From: Ascarosepion bandense | Taxonomy: Eukaryota; Mollusca; Cephalopoda; Sepiida; Sepiidae | DNA: 64,000 bases | Reading direction: 5' to 3' | Assembly (NCBI GenBank): GCA_037127315.1 | Contig: JBBBDQ010000191.1 | Coordinates: 16,353,001-16,417,000 of the forward strand | Part shown: positions 50,856 through 60,694 of the stretch, piece after piece | How positions within the stretch are numbered: position 1 is the stretch's first letter | Layout: each line of letters begins with the position of its first letter | Notes under the pieces: model-generated | Seen by the model: the letters and a program-made list of their open reading frames with translations, nothing else | What the model was told of the DNA's origin: nothing | Database searches by the model: none | Made by a program: the position numbers and the translations under genes

Positions 50856-51182
50856 ATACAAAAAGTCAATAATACTGTTTTAAAAACTTGTGCTTATTTG
50901 GGAACTTTCTCATCCGTGGTCTTGTTCTTTAGTCTAAATTCCGTTCTGAAATAAGGGCATCTCTATGGAAAAACGATTAGCAAATAAGCTTGTCTCGCAA
51001 CACTCCTGATTTCGATTCTCGTTTTGGGCTAAAAAAAAAAATCGACTCAGTCCATCTGTACAACGTAGTGGTTAGCGTACAAATCTTAGGATAAATATAT
51101 ATCTATATCACCACCTCTTCTTATGTTCTTTCTTTCTTTTTTTCTGTGTGTCTATTTTCTTCCGTTTGTTCACATCGACTTC

Positions 51183-51506
51183 GGTTTGTTCATATCTATC
51201 TATCTATCTATCTTAATTTGTTCATATTTGTCTATCTATCTCAGTTTGTTCATATTTGTCTATCTATCTCAGTTTGTTCATATCTGTCTATCTATCTCAG
51301 TTTGTTCATATCTGTCTATCTATCTCAGTTTGTTCATATCTGTCTATCTATCTCAGTTTGTTCATATCTGTCTATCTATCTCAGTTTGTTCATATCTGTC
51401 TATCTATCTCAGTTTGTTCATATCTGTCTATCTATCTCAGTTTGTTCATATCTGTCTATCTATCTCAGTTTGTTCATATCTGTCTATCCATCTATCTATC
51501 TATCTT
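51183..51506 (+). repeat. 28-bp minisatellite, ~11 units
   Basis: The unit contains 'cagtttgttcata' and 'tctgtctatctatct'. Nine anchors spaced exactly 28 bp from 51242 to 51466, with two diverged units before. The last five or so units look identical. 28 bp is not a multiple of three, so the three frames give the same peptide pattern in rotation; this is not a gene. Confidence 0.97.
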
Positions 51507-52180
51507 GTGTTATTTGACAGAAGTAGTTCGCACATTTTGAGGCCTGGATGTGTGTGTCGTGGACTGATGAGAAAAGGGCACGTGTCATTGTGTATTTTGT
51601 ATGTGTGCGCCTGCGTTCGTGCGTGCAAGACGTGCCTTGCAAGTTCAGCCGTTGGCACTCTTGTCCCAGAAAATAACGAGAAATAAATAGAAAGAAAGAA
51701 AAAGACTATTTTTATGTAAGGCCCTTGTAAATGGTTTATTGTGAACCTAAACTGAATTTAATAAATATGTATATGTAAGTGTAATTGTGTACAATTTGTA
51801 AGTTGCTTGTAAATGTATACATATCGGTTTTTTGTCTGTGAATATCGTCGGCCTAATTTATGCCAGCCTGAATAAATTTATTGGGAGTGTATAAAAGTTT
51901 GCAGCACTAAACCAGCTGTGCACTTACAAAAATTTTAACTTTAAAGTGTACACGAACTTTATGGACACACTGTATTTACACAAGCTAATTTTTTCTTTCT
52001 TTATTTATTTCATGAGATTTACACTTAGATTCGCTTTGTCTGGTACAGAGACAAACAAAAATAAATTCAGTTTGGGAAGACTATGTTGCATCAGTTTCCA
52101 AGTAATGGGTGCTCCGGCTCGTTTTGAAAATAAGCATTCAAAATCCTAGCATTTACTATGGTTCGCAAGTCGACCTCTGG
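51507..52180. other. Nothing recognised
   Basis: No supported exon. The short open stretch near 51946-52149 shows no family feature. Confidence 0.4.
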
Positions 52181-52182
52181 TG

Positions 52183-52492
52183 CCAGTAAGAAGTCAGTCA
52201 GTCAAGTACCATACGTGATACACGCTTGGGCGATCATGTCTCGAAAGAGATATGACTGACAGGGCAGAAGATTATCCCGCAGCAGGTTGCCATTATTTTC
52301 TGCGGTAGACTGGTTGCCAGCCAAGGCTTAAGAACCCAATCTATCATGTTATTTAACCCATAACTGGAGGGAAGAGGCGGATTACCTTTCTCAAAGGTAT
52401 TTGCGCGTAAGTGAATGCAAGCAATTCAAGTAGAATTTGAACTCGGCTTCCCGATTTCTCGTTCCAAGCCGATATCCAAGTAAGAAGTAAGA
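52183..52492 (-). mobile_element. SINE-A with 10-bp target duplication, 5' head truncated
   Basis: 'agtaagaagt' stands directly before the tail (52185-52194 region) and again directly after the head end (52479-52488). The head stops at 'gatatcca', about 22 bp short, as expected when reverse transcription ends early. Confidence 0.88.
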
Positions 52493-53028
52493 AGTATCTA
52501 ACTATAAAACAGACCCCAAATTATGTTTATATGCAAAGAATATATTTGTAGCAAGACCCTTTTTTATGTTTTTAAAATTAAGATTTCTTATCCGAAATTC
52601 TGGGATAAAGTATTTTCATTATTCAACACATTACCAAGTACAATGTAACATATTTTTTGAAGGAAAACCATGAAGTTGTGATAAAAAGCAACTGAAATAA
52701 AATTAATAACTGACAATACTTCATCCACAGGAAGAAGAAAAAAAAAACTAGTAACAATAGTACAAACAATAGTTATAGTTAGATTTCGTTGATTGTAGCT
52801 GATGTCTTCTGTACGCGAAATGTTGAAGGGGGATGTCCCGTTAGGTCGGGCTTTCGAGGATAAGGGAGACAAATCTGACTCTCAATAGGAATTTTGTTTT
52901 TCTATTTACAAATCGCGCTGCCTACTGACGATTGTTGAATGACGGTTTGAAAGTTGCATTGAAAAGCAACTGAATGTAGGTTATTTAAAGCCAAATATTT
53001 TTTAGATAATAATGGTTTAGTGATAAAA
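52493..53028. other. Nothing recognised
   Basis: AT-rich, no repeat partner. Confidence 0.4.
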
Positions 53029-53029
53029 G

Positions 53030-53300
53030 TCTTACTAATTAATCCACAGCTGGGGGGATGGAGGAATGTTGGATTCATTTCATACCTTTTCCAAGGGTAT
53101 TTGCGCGTAAGTGAATGTAACGAACAAGACTGGAATCGAAACTCAAATCTCTAATTTTGAATTGTTATCCATTATGTCCAAGCTTTCAGCAGCTGGTATT
53201 CACAAACGGTCACCCATCTAGATACTGACATGGCACGAAGTTGCTTAACTTCGATGAGAGTTCAGGAACCGGTGTTTCGACGTGATGTGATCGTAAACCC
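53030..53300 (-). mobile_element. Composite SINE: 5S rRNA + tRNA-like head + SINE-A-like body
   Basis: On the minus strand, 53300-53187 is 5S-rRNA-like over most of its length. 'gaagttaagcaacttcg' stands for the A-box region, and 'atctagatgggtgaccg' and 'tttgtgaataccagctgc' for the C box and 3' end. It passes directly into a tRNA-like head (53186-53120) with B box 'gagtttcgattccag', then a body 'ttcacttacgcgcaaatacc' and 'cttggaaaaggtatg' shared with SINE-A (to 53030). Same order as 5826-6050. Confidence 0.75.
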
Positions 53301-53337
53301 TAAAAACAACTGAAATTAAAAAGAAATGAAAACACTT

Positions 53338-53885
53338 CTTTTCTATGTGCTGTGTCCCCTAAGGAAATTAGCTGTCATGACTCTCCACAATTTCCTGTCC
53401 TTTGTAGCTCAAATGGAATATTGTCATGTTGTTATCACTCCTAATCCCCGTCCTGCCATCTATTTGCACATGCTCGTTAGGTAGGTTATGCGCTGCTTTC
53501 CTCTGTCCCACCTGCCTTCGATATGTCCTGTGAGTGTCAAATATTCCAAGCCTTCTTTCTTTATTATGTGCCCTAGAAATTTTAACTGTCTCTTTCTGAT
53601 GATAAGTATAAGTGTCCTTTTTGTTTCTATTTTCTCTAAAACTTCGTCGATATTCACATGTTCAGTCTGATATTCTCAGCATAATTCTGTGGAATCATAT
53701 TTCCATCGCCTCAAGTTTCTTTTTCATCTGTGTAGAGATGGTCCGGCATCTATGGGAAGACTGGTATTATATAAAAATTCAGTACGTTTTGCTTTTGTTT
53801 CTAACGAATTTTCTTTTTTTTGTTTCCTAATACTTTTCTTAGCTTTTGGAAGACATTTTTCGCTACCCCAATGTGACTAATCTGG
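53338..53885 (-). mobile_element. RTE-like LINE 3' fragment
   Basis: Minus strand from 53657: 'MNIDEVLEKIETKRTLILII', 'RKRQLKFLGHIIKKEGLEYL', then the terminal region to 53340. Upstream, near 53830-53880, 'VAKNVFQKLRKVLGNKKK' is the start of the retained part. 5'-truncated. Confidence 0.75.
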
Positions 53886-53903
53886 ATAAAATTATGCGCG
53901 CGT

Positions 53904-54233
53904 AGTGTAAAAGACGGATGTGCGTTGTGGTGCATTGGATATCGACTCGGAACGAGAAATCGGGGAGCCGAATTCGAATTCCAGTTGAATTCATTGCATT
54001 CACTTACGCGCACATACTCTTGGGAAAGGTATCAATCCGTCTCTTCCTTCCAGTTATGGGTTAAATAACAGGACAGATTGGGTTCTATAGCCTTGGCTGG
54101 CAACCAGTCTACTGCAGAAAGCAATGGCAATCTACTGCGGGATAATCTTCTGCCCAGTCAGTCATGTCTCTTTCGAGACATGATCACCCAAGCGTGTATC
54201 ACGTATGGTACTTAACTGACTGAGTGTAAAAGA
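53904..54233 (+). mobile_element. SINE-A, full length, with 11-bp target duplication
   Basis: 'agtgtaaaaga' at 53904-53914 and 54223-54233 brackets the element (head 53918, tail end 54222). A box, B box 'gaattcgaattcc' and all body blocks are present. Confidence 0.95.
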
Positions 54234-54415
54234 TATTGTTATGCAATCGGTGATTCGAGTTCAATTTCCGACCGAGGCAGTTGTGTTCAATTTTGCACAA
54301 ATGCCTTTGGGAAATATATGGTTTCTTTAGTTCTTTGCCCTTTCATGAGGTAAATGGCGGGATAGACTGTTTTTTTTTTAGCCTTGAATGGCAACCAGTC
54401 TAAACAAAGGAAACC
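54234..54415 (+). mobile_element. Older SINE-A relative into whose 5' part the previous SINE inserted
   Basis: 'gtgattcgagttcaatttcc' (B box), 'aaatgcctttgggaaatat', 'atggcaaccagtctaaac' follow SINE-A order but are strongly diverged. Confidence 0.6.
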
Positions 54416-54454
54416 TATGGTTCTAAATCTAATGTTTTTGTATGTTTAGTGGAT

Positions 54455-54575
54455 AAAAGAGAGAGATAGAGAAGAGAGCGAGTGAGAGAGAGAGATATAG
54501 GAGTGAGAGGAAGAGAGGGAAGAGGGAGAGGCGAGAGAGAGAGAGGGGGGAGAAAGGGGAGAGAGAGAGTGAGGA
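54455..54575. repeat. (GA)n-rich purine tract
   Basis: 'gagagagaga' clusters over 120 bp. Confidence 0.95.
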
Positions 54576-54589
54576 GAAGGCATAATGGT

Positions 54590-54750
54590 TCTCAACAAAG
54601 AAAATGAGACTGGCGGACCGAGTTGGACTTTTGGTTGAGACTGCAGATGTTCACTTTCACCTAATACTTTTCGGGAAGGCTTGAATCCACTTCTCCTTGC
54701 ACTATATCTTAAACTAACTCGTTATTGCTATGCTATGTTAACTGACCGAG
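54590..54750 (+). mobile_element. Divergent tRNA-headed SINE
   Basis: 'tggcggaccgagttggac' head-like region, then 'aatacttttcgggaaggctt' and 'gaatccacttctccttgc', a body like that at 5987-6030. Confidence 0.4.
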
Positions 54751-55881
54751 ATGAGAGTGAGCACTTAGGAAAATTACTTTACCTGCCAAAATAGTAGCAG
54801 CTGAAAGATGCTGCTTCTATAGTAAACCTTGACACTATTCCAATCTATTTAATAACACATAGTTTTCAAAACTTTGCCATTGATTGAAAATAAAAATATC
54901 TGGCGGCTTACTTAGCTTAGTATGGTCTGGTAGAAAGTCAGATGATAGGATATATAGAGTAGGAAGATTGTATTGCGCCATTTTTAAAACAAAAGTTGCA
55001 ACGAAAATCAAAATATACTTTTTGGAACCAATATTCAAAGAACTTAAAAGAATTACTTGTTTACTTGTTTTAATGCATCATGTTACTTACAATTATTGCT
55101 ACGTGAAGCAAACAATGGTTCATTGCATAATTTAAACAAATTGGCCTCGATTTGATTAAATAAACAGTGTCTTATAATAGTAATCTGTCACTTATATCAT
55201 TGCCAACTAAAACTGTTATTATATTTTTAAAAGTAGCGAAGTAATCGTTCTAGGTAACGCGGTTAATCGAAATAAGTACCGTATAATTTGTTGCGTTTTT
55301 TTTTTTTTTTTTTCAATCATTTTTTTAAAAATCTGGGTTCGAAAACTGACCACTGGCTCCGGTCGAGAATTCTCAAATATCCCAGTGCGGAAGCTAGGAC
55401 AGTGGCGATTTTGTAATTCATAAAGCTGTGGGGGTCACTTAAGGACCAAGACATTTTTTTTTAAAAGGAGGGGAGCAAGCTCAAGCAGCGTCTGGGAATT
55501 CGGTGCCGATTGTCTTCAGCAGATTACAGAAAATTACTGATCAATTCTTTCACTCGGTCACAAATCACTGACTGTCTCTATATCTACACATCGAGTTGGG
55601 AACATTATTTCTAATTAACGTCTTCCTTTAGATATGAAAATATGACTATTATATCTCTTTCCCTCCCTTAAAACATATTTGGTTTTACCTATCTAGCTGT
55701 TTTATTTTGTTTTTCTTTCAAATTGGTCTCTGTATATGTTTTTAAAAAGCTAAATGAAAAGAAAACGCAGAGGGAAACGTGCTGAAGATCAAATCTTATC
55801 AAAATCAGAGACTGATCAGTTTCATAAATGTTTTAAGTTTATAAAAGTAGGGGCGCAACAGAGGAGCCAGCCAAAATTCTG

Positions 55882-55915
<34 letters not shown>

Positions 55916-56391
55916 GGGGGCCTTGGACCCCCCCCCCCGTAAAATTGCTACTGAGCGTGAGGTAACAATTAATAAGGTCAGTGTGGTTCGATCTTCACTG
56001 GATTCACCATATATAACCCAGTAAGTTTTGGCATGCTGTAAAAAGCAACCGGACAATCAATAGCACAATTATCCGAGCCACGGCGCAGGACGTTGTTTTT
56101 GGTGAATATGTGCGTGTAATTTTCGTATGTGTCTGTGTGCTCGCACGCCTGCGTCAGCGTACTTCTGTGAACCACTGTTGTTGAACACATTGTCATTATT
56201 CCCTATTTGCTGCTATGAGCTATTTGTGAGATGAAGGTGTTGTCACGTCTATTTTAAATTATACAACCAGCAGAATTTCACTTTGCAAATGAGTTGTGAA
56301 AACACACGAAAGTAACATTTCAATCCAGTCTGTATTATGATTTAGCATAGAACTTTTACTGTTCGAATGATGTTTTAAAGATATAAAAAAA
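54751..56391. other. Nothing recognised apart from simple repeats
   Basis: Poly-T 55291-55313, (GT)n 55884-55911 followed by a C-run at 55929-55939. No gene or TE partner was noticed. Confidence 0.4.
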
Positions 56392-56465
56392 TAAGCATCC
56401 GTCTAATGGTTAGTATGATGGCCTTGCAGGCTACACTGTTTAAGGCAAGACTAAGGTTAGCCTCC
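56392..56465 (+). pseudogene. tRNA-like relic
   Basis: 'gcatccgtctaatggttagt' closely resembles the 5' half of a tRNA (acceptor strand and A box), followed by an anticodon-arm-like 'ggccttgcaggct'. The T arm is decayed ('actaaggttagcc'). Confidence 0.4.
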
Positions 56466-56730
56466 AAATTAAACTTATTTTAAGAATGAAGCGTTTATTT
56501 TGTAAATGTTAATTATTCAAGCCCAAAACAATAGAACAGAATTATGCACGCAACATCACACCTTAAAATAACCTTTTAAAGAAAGGCTTTTGAGTTGTAA
56601 AATCTGAAATTAATATCAATATCTTTACGAAATAAAATTGAAATTTCTGAATTTGAAATACGCATCAAATAAGGCTCAAACTTGAGAATTTCCTAAGCAT
56701 GACCAGAATTATCTAAATGTTACCGGATGA
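56466..56730. other. Nothing recognised
   Basis: AT-rich. Confidence 0.4.
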
Positions 56731-56736
56731 TATATA

Positions 56737-56816
56737 TTGGGTTGACCGAAAAGTTCTTTCGTTTATTAAGTAGACTTTCTACTTAATGATGCGAACTAAC
56801 TTTTTAGCCAAGCCAA
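56737..56816. mobile_element. 80-bp hairpin mini-mariner (MADE1-like)
   Basis: Left 'ttgggttgaccgaaaagttc' is inverted at the right as 'aactttttagccaagccaa'. The centre 'attaagtaga-ctt-tctacttaat' is itself a perfect hairpin, so the element is nearly a full-length palindrome. The ends are those of irritans-type mariners. A TA lies on the left; the right flank is a (CA)n tract. Confidence 0.85.
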
Positions 56817-57067
56817 CACACACACACACACACACACACACACTGTTAATGATTTGTCTCGAAATTCTCCTGATTAACATTTCTACATGATGAGGCAGCC
56901 TCATGTGGTTCAATGATATTAATGATTCGCCAGGACATGGAATTGATTTTGGAAATTTCCTTCATCAGGAGCAGCAAGTGTTGTGAAAGTTGATTTGCAA
57001 ATTAGAAAAAGATGTTAGTTAAACTTAATGGAAATATAATGTCTATTTTTTTAAACACACACACACA
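56817..57067. other. (CA)n at 56818-56842, then nothing recognised
   Basis: A second (CA)n fragment lies at 57054-57066, directly before the LINE tail. Confidence 0.5.
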
Positions 57068-58742
57068 TTTTTTTAATCGTTTCACCCCAAGCAAGGCATT
57101 CCACTGCCACTATTGCGCTTGGGGCTACATAGGGGAAAGTAAATAGAAAGAGTGGTTAGATATAGGAAATGTCAGAAGTGGGGGTGATGGGTAGTTGGGA
57201 GGATGGGAAGAGTGTTTGAAAGAATGGAAGCGAGTTAGTGTGTTAGGAGGTGTCTATTGACCTTACATTTAAACTCCTGGAGATTGTAGCCGTCGGGGAA
57301 GCAGTCATGTGGAAGAGAATTCCACAGTCGGGAAGTACGAGAAAAGAAACTGTTAGAGTAGAAGTTGCGGTTGCATTTTATCGGTTTCACTGTAAAAGGG
57401 TGGGATCTAGTTGCTAATCTAGTATCTCGTGCAAATTCGAACATAGGGGGCACCAGTGATCTAAGTTCATCGGAGCAGAAGCTATGGAAGTATTTATAGA
57501 AGAAATACAGAGAAGCCACGTCGAGCCGGTGAGAGAGAGATTGCAGGCGGTCTGCCAAGTCAGTATCGATCACATTACAGACCCTCCGCTGTACCTTGTC
57601 GAGAAGCCCAAGGAGAATAGCAGGGGCACCCGACCAGATATGGCAACAGTATTCAATGCACGGGCGGATGGTAGATTTATAAATGTGCAGGATAGATTCA
57701 GACGGAAAAAACCTCCGGGCCCTGCACAGTGAACCGACTTTCATAGCAGCGGATTTAGCAATGGATTCGTTATAGTCATTCCACTTGAGGTCCGCTGAAA
57801 GTGTGAGACCAAGGAGGCGCAGTGTTTTACTCTCTGGGAAGCAAGCCTGGCTCATGCTAATGGGAGATGGTGCGGTTGTTTATGATGGTTAATTGATAGT
57901 AGCTTCATTTTAGAAGCATTAAAATTTACGAGCCATTTCTTACCCCAGTCCACTACGGATTGGAGGTCCTTTCCAAGTTCGGCTGCAAGGTTAGCTTTGT
58001 CGCCCACACCAGATTTTTGATCGAGGCGAGAGTAAACTGTGGTGTCATCGGCGTACATACCTACTTGGGATATTATGGTATCGGGGAGATCATTAATGTA
58101 GATCAGAGAGTAGGACCTAGGATAGAGCCTTGAGGAACACCCGCGTTCGTATGGTAGCTCTGGGAGGCATGTCCGTTTAATACCACTTTCAATGTGCGGT
58201 TAGATAGGAATGACTGGATTAGTTCAAACAATTGTCCAGCTATACCATAGCTCCGCAGTTTGCATAGAAGGCCAGCATGCCAAACTCTGTCGAACGCTTT
58301 AGAGATATCCAAGGCGACGGTTCCATTCCTGTCGAGTACCTGGTATATATACTCGGTGATGCTCGTTAGCATATCGGCAGTAGACCTGGTGAAGCGGAAA
58401 CCATACTGCTTGTCCGAGAGGAGCCTGTGTTCTGTGAGGTGCTGAATGAGCTCGGCGTTGATAATGGCCTCGAACACTTTGCCAAAGATCGGAAGAAGAC
58501 TGATAGGGCGGTAATTTGCGGGGTCCGAGGGTTCTCCAGAGTTTTTGAATATAGGAACTACAAAGGAAATTTTCCAACAGGCAGGAAAGCAGGAAGCAAA
58601 GAGGCAGAAGTTGTAGAGCTTAGAAAGGACAGAGGAGAGTTCAGGGGCACATATCTTTAAGACTATGATTGGGATTCCGTCCCCTCCGCTCGCTTTGTGG
58701 GGTCAAGTTTTGAGATTATCGTAGAGACAAGCGAGGGTGTAA
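57068..58742 (-). mobile_element. CR1/Jockey-superfamily LINE, 1.7 kb 3' part with most of the reverse transcriptase
   Basis: This is the longest TE coding relic in the window. Minus-strand order: 'GGDGIPIIVLKICAPELSS' (near 58700), 'NYRPISLLPIFGKVFE' (near 58530-58480), 'DKQYGFRFTRST' , 'VALDISKAFDRVWH' with the first catalytic D (near 58310), 'NAGVPQGSILGPTL' (58144-58103). A frameshift follows, then 'INDLPDTII' and 'MYADDTTVYS', the YADD catalytic box (58058-58030). Next come the thumb 'LGLTLSADLKWNDY' and a long C-terminal region ending 'FKCKVNRHLLTH' and a stop (57235). The 3' UTR ends in 'ttggggtgaaacgattaaaa' (57068-57090). The endonuclease is absent (5' truncation at 58742). Catalytic residues are intact but at least one frameshift separates the halves; the copy is not functional. 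Confidence 0.88.
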
Positions 58743-58859
58743 TATATATTTATATAAATGACACATTAAAATACTTTTAAAAACCATAGAGGAAAAACTT
58801 TTAACAATGGCAGTATATTCATATCGTGAGCCGGTAAATAAGATTTTTACATATGACTA

Positions 58860-59155
58860 AGCGAATGACGATGGACGCGAGTCTGCACAGTTGTATCAGA
58901 TTGCGTTTCCAGACCGAAGGCTAGGCTCACTCGACGTGCGCTGATAGCTGGATCGTCCACATCAGCTTCTAGAATGTGTTAATCATGGTCAGGCCTACGA
59001 GCTGATGTCGGTCCTCCTCGATCCATACTCTGTGGTACCAAGAAGCCTGTCTCAGCAACGCGGCGATAAACAGCAGCAAAGGTTAAATGACTTGGCTGCC
59101 TTCGATCTGGAAACGCAAGCTGATACAGTCGTGCAGCCTAAAGGTTTGAAGATAC
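58860..59155. mobile_element. Repeat X, copy 2, with inverted arms
   Basis: Left arm 'gactaagcgaatgacg...' with 'attgcgtttccagaccgaag' (58901-58925) is inverted in the right arm 'ttcgatctggaaacgcaa' (59100-59118). The right arm also matches 20660-20760. It abuts (TA)n at 59160. Confidence 0.6.
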
Positions 59156-59157
59156 AT

Positions 59158-59158
<1 letters not shown>

Positions 59159-59206
<48 letters not shown>
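59159..59206. repeat. (TA)n microsatellite
   Basis: About 23 units. Confidence 0.97.
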
Positions 59207-59208
<2 letters not shown>

Positions 59209-59269
59209 ACATTCTAATATATGACACATAATAACGATTCAATTTTTTTAAGATCAAAGTTGTCTGGAA

Positions 59270-59575
59270 GAAGACAAAGGAGAATTCCACAAGCAAGACA
59301 TGCGCGAGAGGAAACTGTTAGCATAGAAATTATGGTTACAACTAGAAATATGATGAGTCATAGTTGCCAATCTAGTACTGCACTTAAATTCTTAAAACCT
59401 ACATACAAAGGAGGAAAGCACACCAAAACATTTACTATAGACATATTAATAGAAAAAGCGCAAAGAAGCGGCATAATGACTATACGAAAGTGACTGAAAT
59501 CAAGATGCTAGGTCAGGACCGATAACATTGCAAATTCTACTTTGTATTTTATCAAAAATCTCTACATACATTGCA
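59270..59575 (-). mobile_element. CR1/Jockey-like LINE scrap, old
   Basis: Nucleotide landmarks of the minus-strand LINE at 57300-57600 recur in order: 'agaattccacaagcaag', 'gaaactgttagcatagaaat', 'tagttgccaatctagtac', 'ccgataacattgcaaat', 'ctactttgtattttatc'. No frame is kept. Confidence 0.65.
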
Positions 59576-59579
59576 AAAC

Positions 59580-59593
59580 ACACACACACACAC

Positions 59594-59642
<49 letters not shown>
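59580..59642. repeat. (CA)n(TA)n microsatellite
   Basis: CA units then about 23 TA units. Confidence 0.97.
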
Positions 59643-59646
<4 letters not shown>

Positions 59647-60420
59647 GGGGTGATAAGTAAATTACTGCCATTTTATATTTATTTTCACCCATGCGCGTTG
59701 TTTGTTTTTTATTTTATCAATTGCACAGTATAATAGGCTCAGTTGAGCACTCTCTGTGAGAAAAAGAGCACCATGATGCAATTCAGTTCGCCAGAAATGT
59801 AGAAACACCATGCTGTACGACTTGGCATTCAGATCGGAAACTCCAATAGCAACATTTAATAGTTTTTGGGTGTCAATCAGAGGACAGTGCAGAGAATTCA
59901 GAAAGAGTTGGATGATATACACAGTCAACATCATGGGGTTTGGAGTGATCACTAGTGATGGTGACGTTATACCTTCATGGATCCTCCCATAGAACTTCAT
60001 ACTAAAAGGCAGAGGCCTACATTAAGTGCCTTGAGGAGGTAGTATCGCCTCGGTCCAATGTCTGGCAACAGGAATCTACACCATGTCACACAAGCAGGAA
60101 AACCCAGTCATAAATCTGTCAGACAATTTCTGTGATCACGTCACCCCTTATACTTAATCACCGAACTCCCCAGACAGCAACTTGATAATTGTGTGTGGGG
60201 CGCAGTTGAGCGAGAGACCAGCAAAACTCCCTGTATCACCAAAGATGAACTGAAGGCAAGGATTAGGGAGCATTCAACAAAATAAAAAAAACGAGTTCAT
60301 CCAGAAGAGATGTTGGAAATTCCCAAATCGTCTGGAAGTTGTTCTTGAAGCCAATGGCGAGTTTATTGAAAAAATTTACTCTTTGATATTTAAAGATATT
60401 TAGGGGTAAGTATGGTAAAT
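59643..60420 (+). mobile_element. Tc1/mariner-superfamily element, internally deleted
   Basis: It starts after TA with 'cagggggtgataagtaaatt', a typical Tc1/mariner terminus. Transposase pieces follow in order: 'VNIMGFGVITSDGDVIPS' (59928-59980), 'NPVINLSDNFCDHVTPY' (60103-60153), 'NSPDSNL' (60168-60188), 'VCGAQLSER' and 'FPNRLEVVLEANGEFIEKIY' (60322-60380), followed by a stop. These are the second half of a DDE transposase, with the last catalytic residue near 'NSPDSN'. The segment with the middle Q-Q-D motif is missing or shifted. The right TIR was not found. Confidence 0.75.
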
Positions 60421-60694
60421 ATATCTGTTAAAATGAGTTTGTCAGCATTATTTTAATTTTTGCGTAATTTTGACGACAATTTATCCATTGCACTATACAT
60501 ATATATAAATGTGTGTGTGTGTGTGTGTGTGTGTGTTATCTTGAGTAGATATATGAGTGCAAGTGTTTAGGGAGTCTAAATGTATTTATACATATATATA
60601 TTTTTGTGTCTAAATGCATTAATGTTTGCACGTTTATCAGTGTATTCACGTGCATTCATAAGTGCGTGTTGATGAGCGTGTACTTGTATGTATA
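60421..60694. other. Nothing recognised; (GT)n at 60510-60535
   Basis: The right end of the preceding transposon should lie near the start of this stretch but is not recognisable. Confidence 0.4.

Noticed and set aside
51123..51686. Open frame of 187 codons with repeated hydrophobic peptide
   Set aside because: It is a translation of the 28-bp CTAT-rich minisatellite; the repeat reads open in all three frames and the flanks have no exon features.
56392..56465. Functional tRNA gene
   Set aside because: The acceptor and A box look good but the T arm and 3' acceptor strand do not pair; kept only as a relic.
57484..57732. Plus-strand open frame opposite the LINE
   Set aside because: Shadow of the minus-strand LINE ORF.
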